NCBI GenBank assembly: GCA_020721645.1
Contig: DYMH01000019.1
Span: 3,742 to 38,124, forward strand
Length of the DNA: 34,383 bases
Reading direction: 5' to 3'
From: Draconibacterium orientale
GTDB lineage: Bacteria; Bacteroidota; Bacteroidia; Bacteroidales; JAADGE01
The notes beneath the pieces were generated by a model. It did no database searches, was not told the DNA's origin, and saw nothing but the letters and a program-made list of their open reading frames with translations. Within the stretch, counting starts at the first letter, position 1. Every line of letters begins with the position of its first letter. The translations under genes were made by a program, and so were the position numbers. This document shows, in pieces, positions 1 through 8,753 of the stretch.

Positions 1-169
1 GACATGGATTTGCAATTCTAATTTTTTGTATCTTTCAAATCAAAATATAAACCACTATTGGGGTTGAGAATGCCCCGTTGGCGGTTGAAAACCCCAACGG
101 AGGCTTAACTAAACGACATGGATTTGCAATTCTAATTTTTTGTATCTTTCAAATCAAAATATAAACCAC
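1..169. repeat. 55-bp perfect direct repeat flanking a 59-bp palindromic insert
   Basis: Bases 1-55 and 115-169 are identical, beginning GACATGGATTTGC and ending ATAAACCAC. The 59 bases between them (56-114) contain two mutually exclusive hairpins: TTGGGGTT (58-65) with AACCCCAA (90-97), and CCGTTGG (75-81) with CCAACGG (94-100). The insert ends CTTAACTAAACGACAT, running into the second copy. This closely matches the right end (CTTAACAAAACGACAT) of the 12.27 kb palindromic element. The arrangement looks like a small non-autonomous element with a long flanking duplication, or a tandem 114-bp unit. The window edge cuts the left side, so the true left end is unknown. Confidence 0.8.
123..150 (+). 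promoter_or_regulatory. Candidate Bacteroidota promoter for the kinase-like gene
   Basis: TTTG at 123-126 and TATCTTTC at 143-150 resemble the Bacteroidota -33 (TTTG) and -7 (TAnnTTTG) elements. The 16-base gap is shorter than usual and the last G of the -7 is C. The -7 lies 19 bases before the ATG at 170. The whole signal lies inside the second 55-bp repeat, so an identical copy is present at 9-36. Confidence 0.45.
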
Positions 170-1867
170 ATGGCTGCTATTATATTATATACCGAAAGTG
201 GGAAAACCTACAAAACCGATGATTCTATGGAAATTCATCGGGGCGGAGAGGGGCGGATTATGGCTTTGAGCTCATTTCCGGATTTGGTTGCAAAATTATA
301 TCACACAGGGAAAACGCCGATATCGCCGGCTCAAATGGATTTTTTAATGCACTTGGATTCATCGGTATTTGTTGCACCCCAAGAGATAGTTAAAAACAAA
401 AAAGGTGATATTTTGGGATTTACGATGATGTATTTGGGGCGTGAATATTTTCCGCTCTCGAACTTGTTTAGCAAAAATTATTGCATTTTGAACTCAATTG
501 ATGACGATTTTAAAAAGAAAATTGCCGAACAATTGATTAAAGCTGTTGAAATTGCACACAAAAATAAAGTTTTGTTGGGTGATTTAAACCAGTACAATGT
601 CTTAATTAATTTTGCCGGCGATTTGAAAATGATAGATACCGATTCGTACGGAACGCCGGCACAGTCTCACAGTGAAATTCTACTCGATGATATTCGCGAT
701 TATTTGTATGGAGGGCACGTATCTGAACAAAGTGATTTTTTCGCCCTCGCCGTTCTTATTTTTTATAAATTTACGTTTTCGCACCCATTTAAAGGCATAC
801 ATAAAAAACTGAGTACACTTGCCGAACGTATGATTCATAAAATTCCGGTTTTTATCGACGACCCAAACCTAATTCAGCCAAAAGTTTACAGTCCGATAAG
901 CGATACAAACATGCAAAATCAATTTCATCGGATTTTTGCACAAGGCGAACGTTTTATGTTTTCTGTTTCAGGTTCAAACTTTTTTACTCAACTTAAAAAG
1001 CCTTCGGATATAAAGAAAATTGAAGCCGAAAATATCGAAATAGTGTCGATTTTACCCGGTACGGAATTTATCAATATGATGTTTTCACAAAATACAGCAT
1101 GCCTCGAAACACAAGATAATTTCCTTATTTTCGATGCCTCTCAGCGAGGGAGTTTAAATAGAAAAACAACGATTTCAAAATTAAAATTCTCGAATGTTTA
1201 TCTGACTGCCGACAAAATCTATCTGCGAAAAGAAAATAAATTATTCTTGTATCAGTCTGATAATAATATAACAGAAATTATTAACTTTATTTTCCCCGAC
1301 GGAAGTTTTACCCAAATTTATGAAAATATTTTGTGCATTATCGCCACCAACACCATGTACACCGTTTATTTAGACGAAATTTTCAACAATTCGATAAAAG
1401 TAAAACGAACCGAGGTTTTCGATAGAAGTTTTAGTGTTCATTCGGGGGTGTTTCAAAATATTGGCGGAATTTATCGTTATTTTTACAATACGGGAAAAGA
1501 CTTGGCAATTGTTAAAACAGATTTTAAATTAAAAAAAATTGTCCAAATCGGTTTTGTCGGAATGATGCAATATATCGACAGCAATATTGTAAAAAACAAT
1601 TATTTTAGAATACAAGGACTTGATATTCAGCTTGGAAATGAAATTATGGAAAATATCCCCGATTTTGCATATATGGCTTCCGGTAAGGGAAACGGGTACA
1701 TTGCAGAGCCCGACGATAATAAAATTTTAATTCGCAGAATCGATGATTTTCAAATCGTTTCTCAACTCGAATGTCCGATTGCCACACGCTCTTCCAAATT
1801 GAGTTATTCCAAAGCGGGAATCTCTGTGTTAGAAAATATGTCAATCTATTTAATAAACAATGTTTGA
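170..1867 (+). CDS. Protein kinase-like protein with C-terminal propeller-like region
   Basis: Product of 565 residues. The N-terminal ~270 residues form a eukaryotic-like kinase fold. A glycine-rich loop (HRGGEG) is followed by VAKLY with the likely ATP lysine, LLGDLNQYNVL supplies the catalytic Asp and Asn (Asp plus 5), and MIDTDSYG takes the place of DFG. The GDLNxxN / DxDS form is typical of the bacterial kinase family found with PP2C and vWA proteins. The remaining ~290 residues have no motif I recognise; short beta-rich repeats suggest a propeller. No membrane helix or signal peptide is seen. I chose ATG 170 because a TTG at 140 would lie within the promoter's -7 region. Substrate and partners are unknown, and any upstream partners are outside the window. 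Confidence 0.75.
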   Translation: MAAIILYTESGKTYKTDDSMEIHRGGEGRIMALSSFPDLVAKLYHTGKTPISPAQMDFLMHLDSSVFVAPQEIVKNKKGDILGFTMMYLGREYFPLSNLFSKNYCILNSIDDDFKKKIAEQLIKAVEIAHKNKVLLGDLNQYNVLINFAGDLKMIDTDSYGTPAQSHSEILLDDIRDYLYGGHVSEQSDFFALAVLIFYKFTFSHPFKGIHKKLSTLAERMIHKIPVFIDDPNLIQPKVYSPISDTNMQNQFHRIFAQGERFMFSVSGSNFFTQLKKPSDIKKIEAENIEIVSILPGTEFINMMFSQNTACLETQDNFLIFDASQRGSLNRKTTISKLKFSNVYLTADKIYLRKENKLFLYQSDNNITEIINFIFPDGSFTQIYENILCIIATNTMYTVYLDEIFNNSIKVKRTEVFDRSFSVHSGVFQNIGGIYRYFYNTGKDLAIVKTDFKLKKIVQIGFVGMMQYIDSNIVKNNYFRIQGLDIQLGNEIMENIPDFAYMASGKGNGYIAEPDDNKILIRRIDDFQIVSQLECPIATRSSKLSYSKAGISVLENMSIYLINNV

Positions 1868-2013
1868 GTGTAAAATATACTTTGAGTGGTTGGTTTTTTG
1901 ATGTGCTGATATGCTGATTTCTTTTAATATCAAATAGTTAAACAATTTGTAACACGCAATTATTGCCCGTGCTTCGTATAATATTGAAGAGCTTATTCGT
2001 GTTAAAACATAGA

Positions 2014-5000
2014 TTAGCTCTCGAACAAATATAATTGTTCATCGATACTAACTTCCGTAATTTTATTTTTTTCAGCATAATATAATATACCTTTTGGTCT
2101 TTTTTGATATATCTCGAACAGTAATTGCATGTATTCTTTAATTTGAATTTCGTGTTCTTTACGTATTTCGCCGAATTTAAAATCGATAACAACAATTTCG
2201 TTGTTCTGAATTACGACACGGTCGGGGATTCTTAAAGTGCCTGATTTTGAAATAATTTCGCGCTCATTAAAAACTTCGGAGTCTTGCGAGAACCAATTTT
2301 TAACAACAGGGCGTGAAAGTATTTCGCGAACATTTTGTGCCAATTCCTGTTTCTGTATCTCGGAAAGGTAACCTGCAAAATATAAATTATCCAAAACCGA
2401 ATCGGCATCTTCGAGATGTTTTATTTTCGATAAAATTAAATGCATCAAACTACCGTAATCTACTTTTTCTTTCAGATAATCAACACTTTCGATACGAAAA
2501 TCATCGGAATCGCTCGAAATTTTCAGCCGCTCGGTGATGTCGAAACTTGGATAGGAATTGATTGTAATTCCGGAGCCGATTTCGTCTTTTAAATATTTTT
2601 TACTGTCTTTTTCGAGATAATTTGTTTTTAGTTCAAATATCTGATTTTCAGAATTATAATAGGTGGCAGGATTAATGAATTTCTGATTTTCGTGCTCCGA
2701 TGTAAAATCGTTCGATACGGCTGCATAGAGCAAATCGCTGACATCTGAAATTTTTTTTCGGGCTTTTTTGGCTTTTGCAAAAACAATGAGTTCTTCTTTG
2801 GGTCGAGTAAATGCGACATAAAGTACGTTTAATGCGTCGAGTGCCGCTCCCGATTTTTCTTCCGCCCAAGCGTTACTAAAATAGGTCGATTTTAAATTTG
2901 CCGAATACTTTATGGGTAACGGAACGTCAATATCGAAAGCCTGTTCGCTCGGTTTAGCCCAAATATTAGGCGAAACCATGGCTCCGTGGTCGAATTTCCA
3001 ATTTGCAAAAGGTACAATAACACATCGAAACGCCAGCCCTTTGGATTTATGAATGGTCATTACTTTAACAGCATTCTGTTTGTCCGACATTTGTAAAGAT
3101 TTTGTTTCGCCTTTCAAATTCCACCATTCCAAAAAATCAACTAAATCCGATGAATTTCGTTTGGAATAGTCGAGTAAAATATCCTGAAATGCTCCCAAAT
3201 AGGGAAAATTTTCTGATTTCGTGTTCAAACCAAAACCTGAAATTAATTTTTCACACAGTTCGTATATCGAATATTTTCTTAATTCATCAAGCACATTGAT
3301 AAATTCTGCGGGTAAGTTTTTTTTAAGTTTTTCTGTTTCATAGATTGATGTAAATAAATCATTTTCAGTCATATCCGACTTTAAATGCAATTTTTGATAC
3401 ATAAAAACCAATGAAGCCAAAGAAACAGTATCATTATTATCATTCAAATATTTAAGTGAATCGATAATGATGCGAATTGCTGTGTTGTTGCTTAAAAAAA
3501 GAGATTCGCCCGAAATGATTTCGTACGAAACGGTTTTTGTATTTTCTGTTTGATATTTTAATAATGAATCGACAATAGATTTTGCTTCTCCGTTTGTTCG
3601 TACTAAAATGCAAAAATCACGAGCTTCATAATTTTTATTTAAGAGCAATTCGTTTATTTCAATAGCAGTGGCTTTCCCGCAAGTTTCTTTGAAATTTTCG
3701 TCTTCTTCTTCCGATTCTAAAAACTTGATTTTTACTCGTCCGCCTTTAACCCCTTCTTTTACGGGAGGCATTTGGTACGAATCATTATAGGCTTCTGATA
3801 GTAAATTATCAAAATCGTTTTTAATGTCTTCTGTCTTAATAATTTCTTCATCAAGCTGATTTTGAATCAATTTAGCTGCAATTTCAAACACAAGGTTGTT
3901 GAAATCGATAATATTTTTTTTGCTTCGCCAATTGGTATCCAAACTGTTTTCGTGTATCAGTTCAGGGTCAATGTCTTCTCTAACACCGCGAAGCAGAAGT
4001 TTAAAATCGCCGCCTCGCCATCGATAAATGGATTGTTTTATATCGCCGACAATTAAATTTCTGTTGTTTTCAGATAAAGAATTTTCAATCAGAGGTTTGA
4101 AATTTGTCCATTGAAAGCCCGATGTGTCCTGAAATTCGTCGATTAAAATGTGATTGTAACGGTTACCGATTTTTTCATAGATAAACGGGGCATCGTTGTT
4201 TCCTATAATTTGTTTTAGTAAAAGAGAAGCATCGCTGATAAACATTAAATTGTTTTCGTTCCGATATTCGGGAAGTAATTTTGCAATGCTGCCTAAAATG
4301 CCAAAAGTGAAGAAATTATTCCGAATACTTTTGGCTGTCATATAGTTAAGGTATTCAGATGTATATAAATTTATAACATTTTCTAAAATTGGAACTAATT
4401 TTGGATAGATATTTTCTATATAATTAATGACAATAGGTTTTGCACTTTTTGCGTACCAATTTTCGATGCCGTTCAACGAATTTTGCACAGCTACAGTGTC
4501 CGGTTCGTATGATTTATTGTGAATTTTGTTAATTAAATAATTAACAATTGTGTCAAAATTTCGTCCCGGCGGCAGCTCGCAGGGATTCGTATTTTTGATA
4601 ATGCCGGTGGCTTTTTTTGAAAATCCGTCCATCTGATTTTCAAAACTTTTCACAGTTTCAAGTGTTAGAGAATTTAATTGAGACAAGGCTAGTTCAAATG
4701 ATTCATCAGATTGATTAATAGAGAATTGAGAAATAAAACCTTGAAAATTTTCTTTAAAAATCTCGCGTGCCAAAAGGCTTATTTCATCGCGAACAATCCA
4801 ACTTTTTCCTTCCCTAATTTTAGAATCGCTGAATTTAAGCAGCCAGTTGCGTAATTTATCATCTTTACCGATTTGAGAATATAAAATCCGAACCAAATCA
4901 TCAATCGATTTTTCGGTGTCCATTTCGATTTTGTAAGTAGAATTGACCCCTAATTCAAAGGAAAAAGCCCGGGCTATTTTTTGTACAAAACTGTCGATAG

Positions 5001-5346
5001 TTCCTACCGAAAATTGAGAATAGTTGTGCAAAATATTGTTACGAATTTGCAATGCTTTGGATATCAATTCGTTTTCGCTGCCACCGATATTTTTTTGGAT
5101 TTCGGCAAATTGTCCGGCTTGCTGTCCTTTTTTTATAATATTATCGATTTCCTCCACAATTCGCTCTTTCATTTCCTCTGCGGCTTTATTGGTGAAAGTT
5201 ACGGCAAGGATTTTGCTGAAATTGTTCGGATTTTCAAAAGCCAAAGTCAAATAAAAACCCGTGAGTAAATGGGTTTTTCCTGAACCGGCTGAAGCTTTGT
5301 AAATGAGAAGTTTATTCAATTTGATTGATTTTTTAACCGGAATCAA
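2014..5346 (-). CDS. AddA/RecB-like UvrD-family helicase with PD-(D/E)XK nuclease
   Basis: Product of up to 1110 residues with the full superfamily 1A helicase set. It has Walker A ASAGSGKT (18-25), motif Ia AVTFTNKAAEEM, Walker B LIDEFQDT (about 400), motif III GDIKQSIYRWRGGD, motif V MTIHKSKGLAF and motif VI LYVAFTRPKEEL. The C-terminal nuclease shows GSLMHLILS, VIDFKFG (Asp1055, Lys1057) and QIKEYMQLL, as in AddA/RecB exonucleases that process double-strand breaks for RecA. No ATG precedes Walker A. The start is TTG at 5346 or a later TTG at 5319, the latter giving a more typical MNKLLIYKASAG opening. An AddB partner is not adjacent. It is divergent from the TSUP gene and convergent with the kinase gene. 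Confidence 0.88.
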   Translation of the reverse strand: MIPVKKSIKLNKLLIYKASAGSGKTHLLTGFYLTLAFENPNNFSKILAVTFTNKAAEEMKERIVEEIDNIIKKGQQAGQFAEIQKNIGGSENELISKALQIRNNILHNYSQFSVGTIDSFVQKIARAFSFELGVNSTYKIEMDTEKSIDDLVRILYSQIGKDDKLRNWLLKFSDSKIREGKSWIVRDEISLLAREIFKENFQGFISQFSINQSDESFELALSQLNSLTLETVKSFENQMDGFSKKATGIIKNTNPCELPPGRNFDTIVNYLINKIHNKSYEPDTVAVQNSLNGIENWYAKSAKPIVINYIENIYPKLVPILENVINLYTSEYLNYMTAKSIRNNFFTFGILGSIAKLLPEYRNENNLMFISDASLLLKQIIGNNDAPFIYEKIGNRYNHILIDEFQDTSGFQWTNFKPLIENSLSENNRNLIVGDIKQSIYRWRGGDFKLLLRGVREDIDPELIHENSLDTNWRSKKNIIDFNNLVFEIAAKLIQNQLDEEIIKTEDIKNDFDNLLSEAYNDSYQMPPVKEGVKGGRVKIKFLESEEEDENFKETCGKATAIEINELLLNKNYEARDFCILVRTNGEAKSIVDSLLKYQTENTKTVSYEIISGESLFLSNNTAIRIIIDSLKYLNDNNDTVSLASLVFMYQKLHLKSDMTENDLFTSIYETEKLKKNLPAEFINVLDELRKYSIYELCEKLISGFGLNTKSENFPYLGAFQDILLDYSKRNSSDLVDFLEWWNLKGETKSLQMSDKQNAVKVMTIHKSKGLAFRCVIVPFANWKFDHGAMVSPNIWAKPSEQAFDIDVPLPIKYSANLKSTYFSNAWAEEKSGAALDALNVLYVAFTRPKEELIVFAKAKKARKKISDVSDLLYAAVSNDFTSEHENQKFINPATYYNSENQIFELKTNYLEKDSKKYLKDEIGSGITINSYPSFDITERLKISSDSDDFRIESVDYLKEKVDYGSLMHLILSKIKHLEDADSVLDNLYFAGYLSEIQKQELAQNVREILSRPVVKNWFSQDSEVFNEREIISKSGTLRIPDRVVIQNNEIVVIDFKFGEIRKEHEIQIKEYMQLLFEIYQKRPKGILYYAEKNKITEVSIDEQLYLFES

Positions 5347-5416
5347 AGTTAATATTTTTCGTGAAGATAAATTATTTGGACAGCATTAATTCCGGCATTT
5401 TTCAAAAAAAGTATTT

Positions 5417-6205
5417 ATGAACATACAAACAGATATTTGGGCACCGGAGATTCTATTGTTGTTGATATTTGTGGGGTTTTTGGTGGGAGTTGTAAACACT
5501 TTTGCCGGAAGCGGGACTGCTATTGGCTATGCTGTTTGCCTTATTTTGGGCTTAACACCTGCCGAGTCGAACGGAACAGTCCGATTGGGTGTGGTTTTTC
5601 AAACGTTTGCTGCAAGTCTGAAATTCTATAAAAAAAAATATTTGGACCTGAAAAACGGCTTGCTGATTGCTGTTCCCATAACACTTGGTTCTTTATTTGG
5701 TGCCGAAATTGCCGTAAATATTAATCAAGAAATTTTTCGCAAAATTATTGGGTTTACAATGATTTTGATGATGTTTTTTATGTTCTATAAGCCTTATCGT
5801 TGGATTCGTGAACACGATGACAAATTCGTTCCGCATACTAAAATTTGGCATCACATCTTATATTTTTTTATAGGAATTTACGGTGGTTTTATTCATATCG
5901 GAGTTGGAATTTTTATTTTAAGTGCATTGGTTTTAGTTTCGGGCTATAATTTAGCTTTTGCAAACAGTTTAAAAACTTTTATTGTGTTGATATACACACC
6001 GTTTACTCTGGCTCTTTTTATCTTTTACGGTGATATTCATTACGGAATCGGCTTTCTGATGGCTATTGGAAACGCAATAGGAGGTTGGTTCGCTGCTAAT
6101 TATATTATTAAGCTGAATATCAATTCATTGAAATGGATTTTAGCAATCATTTTGCTTGTTTTTTCAATATATCTATTTGGTATGTTAGATTTTATTAAAA
6201 CATAA
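5417..6205 (+). CDS. TSUP family (TauE/SafE) membrane permease
   Basis: Product of 262 residues, almost wholly hydrophobic, with about eight predicted membrane helices. The N-terminal helix contains the small-residue motif GVVNTFAGSGTAIG, and a second half starts near the segment IGIYGGFIHIGVGIF. This internal repeat and length are those of the TSUP (sulfite exporter TauE/SafE, formerly DUF81) family, which exports sulfur-containing or organic anions across the inner membrane. The substrate cannot be told from sequence. It starts at ATG 5417, 70 bases from the divergent addA-like start, so the two may share a regulatory region. Confidence 0.85.
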   Translation: MNIQTDIWAPEILLLLIFVGFLVGVVNTFAGSGTAIGYAVCLILGLTPAESNGTVRLGVVFQTFAASLKFYKKKYLDLKNGLLIAVPITLGSLFGAEIAVNINQEIFRKIIGFTMILMMFFMFYKPYRWIREHDDKFVPHTKIWHHILYFFIGIYGGFIHIGVGIFILSALVLVSGYNLAFANSLKTFIVLIYTPFTLALFIFYGDIHYGIGFLMAIGNAIGGWFAANYIIKLNINSLKWILAIILLVFSIYLFGMLDFIKT

Positions 6206-6271
6206 AAATTGAAAAATATAATCCTTTAATTTCCAATTCATTCTACTCGGGAGAAAAAATTTTAGACTCTG

Positions 6272-6997
6272 TTATCGAAACATTTTATATTTTACAATAC
6301 AATAAACGGCTCTGAAGCCATCTTTCCAGTTAATTTTTTTACCTTCTTCGTATGTGCGTCCGTAATAGGAAATGCCGACTTCGTATATTCGGATACCTTT
6401 GATACGACTGATTTTAGCCGTAATTTCCGGTTCAAACCCAAAACGATTTTCTTTCAATTTAATACGTTGTATAATTTTGGTATCGAACAATTTGTAACAG
6501 GTTTCCATGTCGGTCAAATTGAGATTTGTGAACATATTCGACAAAAAAGTAAGAAATCGGTTTCCTATTGTGTGCCAGAAAAATAGAATTCGGTGAGCAT
6601 TACCGCCGATAAATCGCGAACCGTAAACGACATCGGCAAATCCGTCGAGAACCGGTTTCAACAGAATGTTAAATTCCGAAGGGTCGTATTCTAAATCAGC
6701 ATCTTGAATAATTAAAAATTCGCCGGTCGCTTTTTGAATGCCTGTGTGAATTGCAGCACCTTTCCCACGATTTTTTTCGTGTTTTTCGTATTGAATATTC
6801 ATATCCGAATTTTTAGATATATATTCTGACAAGACTTCTTCCGTGTTGTCGGTCGAGCAATCATTTATCAGAATAATTTCCTTTCGGATATCGCATATCA
6901 ATTCGACTTTTTTTAGTTTGTCAAGTATCAAGTGTATTGTTTTGCTTTCGTTAAAAGCGGGAATGATAATGGAAAGTGTCGAAATTTTTTCGTTCAT
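6272..6997 (-). CDS. GT2 glycosyltransferase, polyprenyl-phosphate sugar synthase type
   Basis: Product of 241 residues with a GT-A fold. It has the opening strand LSIIIPAFNE, INDCSTDNT for nucleotide binding, the basic segment KNRGKGAAIHTG, and the metal-binding DxD in QDADLEYD (Asp99, Asp101). GSRFIGG and the later FGFEPEITAKI match dolichol-phosphate mannose/glucose synthase-like (DPM1-type) enzymes, which move a sugar from a nucleotide donor to a lipid phosphate. No C-terminal membrane helices are present. It is divergent from the adjacent GT39-like gene, which uses just this type of lipid-linked sugar, suggesting a functional pair in surface glycosylation. That link is inferred from context. 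Confidence 0.85.
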   Translation of the reverse strand: MNEKISTLSIIIPAFNESKTIHLILDKLKKVELICDIRKEIILINDCSTDNTEEVLSEYISKNSDMNIQYEKHEKNRGKGAAIHTGIQKATGEFLIIQDADLEYDPSEFNILLKPVLDGFADVVYGSRFIGGNAHRILFFWHTIGNRFLTFLSNMFTNLNLTDMETCYKLFDTKIIQRIKLKENRFGFEPEITAKISRIKGIRIYEVGISYYGRTYEEGKKINWKDGFRAVYCIVKYKMFR

Positions 6998-7105
6998 ATT
7001 TTTTGCTTAGGCAACCGGGACAATTTCTTTTAATTTGTGATTGAATTATGAAAAAATTCCGCAAATTTGAAGTTTAATTTTCCAAGTATATAATCAGTTA
7101 TTATA

Positions 7106-8635
7106 ATGAATTTATTATCGCCAAAAGTAAATAAAACTTCGTATTTAGATTCGATATGGGCATTTTTTTTCTCGAAAAAATCTTTATTATACGTTCTCGG
7201 ATTCGTCCTGTTTTTTTATGTTATAAGTCTTTGGAATCGCTATATTTATATCGATGATGCGTGGTTTGGCGAACAAGCCTATTGGTTTTCAAAATTAGGT
7301 TTCTCGAAAGCTTCATCTATTAAAGATTTATACGGCTGGGACCAACGCTTGTTTGTCTATCACAAACTCAACATCGTTATCGGAGCGGCAATTGTAAAAA
7401 TATTTGGCTGGTCGGTTTATTATTTTAAACTGTTTTCGCTATTTATTTATGCTCTATTTTTTGTAGTTTATGCTCGATATTTTAGGTTTTTTTATCAAAA
7501 TAATTCGATACACTATTATATCCTTGCATCGTTTTTTGTATTTGTCAGTCCTTTGATGATTTCATTGAGTTTTACATATCGCCCCGAAATATTAATTATG
7601 TTTTTTGGATTTCTTTCATATTTTTTAGTAGAAAAATATTTGAAAGAAAAAAAAAAATCGTTTCTCATTTTTTCCGGTATTTTTTCGGGATTAGCCTTTC
7701 TGACACACATTAACGGAATGGTTTTCGCAATTGCAGGTTTTTTAGTTTTGATATTTAATAAAAGAATAACAGGTGTATTCTATTTCTCGGTTACTGCATT
7801 TTTTACATCGATTTTATATTTCTACGATTTATGGCAAATAGGTCATTTTCAACAATTTCTATTTCAAATGACACATTGGCCCGATGATGTTGGCTCTAAT
7901 TATAATTCCTCCGGAATTGGTGGTTTGTTACTTAATATGGGACAAAAATTACTCGATGAACAGCAACGATTTCTTTGGAGCGACCGTGTTCAGGCAAGTT
8001 CCATACTGTTATTTCTTGCTTTAATCGCTTCTTTCAAAACCCTGAGAACCAAACATAAAACGCTGCTTATCTATTTGTTAATCTGTGTTTTATCTTTAAA
8101 TATTTTAGGCAGCCAAATTGCCGAAAGGTATTTAATTTATTTCTTTCCGCTTTTTGGAATCATTTTTGCAGTTTCGGTTGTTGATTTATTTGAACAGAAA
8201 AAAGTTTGGGCTAAATCACTTATATTTCTAATAATCGTTCTACAATTTGCATTTACAGCAAAAATGTTTGTCGAAATTTTCGATAAAAATCAAAATGCCG
8301 TTGCAAAACATCACAAAATTTTACAACACATTCCCAATCACAAAGATTTAACTCTTGTCCCCTACGAATTTGTTTTCAACGAACTCGAAACTCGCAATTT
8401 AACTGTTTACAAGGGGTTTGAGTATTATCAGAAACTTCACGGAACGTTTACTCAAAAAACATTTTTCGAGCGTGCCGATAAATTAGGAATTAAATTTATT
8501 GTTTTAGATGATATCATTCTTGAACAAAAAGATAAAACTTTTCCGATTTTTGCACATGGCAAAATATCCGAAAATCAATATTACAAAGTCTTTTATCAAG
8601 ATTCAAATGCTCTGATTTTAGAAAGTAAAAGATAA
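7106..8635 (+). CDS. GT39/ArnT-like integral membrane glycosyltransferase
   Basis: Product of 509 residues with about ten hydrophobic segments. After the first helix comes the acidic pair in YIDDAWFGEQ (Asp50, Asp51, Glu56), the usual catalytic position of the first extracytoplasmic loop in PMT_2/ArnT family enzymes. TYRPEI after a later helix also fits the family. A soluble C-terminal part of about 120 residues follows the last helix. Such enzymes transfer a sugar from a polyprenyl-phosphate donor to lipid A, protein or other acceptors on the periplasmic face. Acceptor and sugar are unknown. Its divergent neighbour is a plausible donor-making GT2 enzyme. Confidence 0.78.
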   Translation: MNLLSPKVNKTSYLDSIWAFFFSKKSLLYVLGFVLFFYVISLWNRYIYIDDAWFGEQAYWFSKLGFSKASSIKDLYGWDQRLFVYHKLNIVIGAAIVKIFGWSVYYFKLFSLFIYALFFVVYARYFRFFYQNNSIHYYILASFFVFVSPLMISLSFTYRPEILIMFFGFLSYFLVEKYLKEKKKSFLIFSGIFSGLAFLTHINGMVFAIAGFLVLIFNKRITGVFYFSVTAFFTSILYFYDLWQIGHFQQFLFQMTHWPDDVGSNYNSSGIGGLLLNMGQKLLDEQQRFLWSDRVQASSILLFLALIASFKTLRTKHKTLLIYLLICVLSLNILGSQIAERYLIYFFPLFGIIFAVSVVDLFEQKKVWAKSLIFLIIVLQFAFTAKMFVEIFDKNQNAVAKHHKILQHIPNHKDLTLVPYEFVFNELETRNLTVYKGFEYYQKLHGTFTQKTFFERADKLGIKFIVLDDIILEQKDKTFPIFAHGKISENQYYKVFYQDSNALILESKR

Positions 8636-8645
8636 AATAAGTAAT

Positions 8646-8684
8646 CGGACAGATTTATTTGCATATCAAAATGTCCGTATTCTT
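8646..8684 (+). terminator. Weak hairpin after the GT39-like gene
   Basis: CGGACA (8646-8651) pairs with TGTCCG (8672-8677) across a 20-base loop, followed by TATTCTTTT. It lies 10 bases after the stop codon. The long loop and imperfect T-tract make it only a possible terminator. Confidence 0.3.
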
Positions 8685-8753
8685 TTCAAAATCAAATTAT
8701 TACTTCATTAACCATTAATAATTAATAATTTACCATTACTTAATATCTTGCAA

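Noticed and set aside
140-169. TTG start at 140 for the kinase-like gene
   Set aside because: It overlaps the -7-like element and the 55-bp repeat. ATG 170 gives a cleaner start.
1868-2013. Terminator between the convergent kinase and addA-like genes
   Set aside because: Only weak scattered pairing (AACACG with CGTGTT about 45 bases apart); no convincing stem with T-tract.
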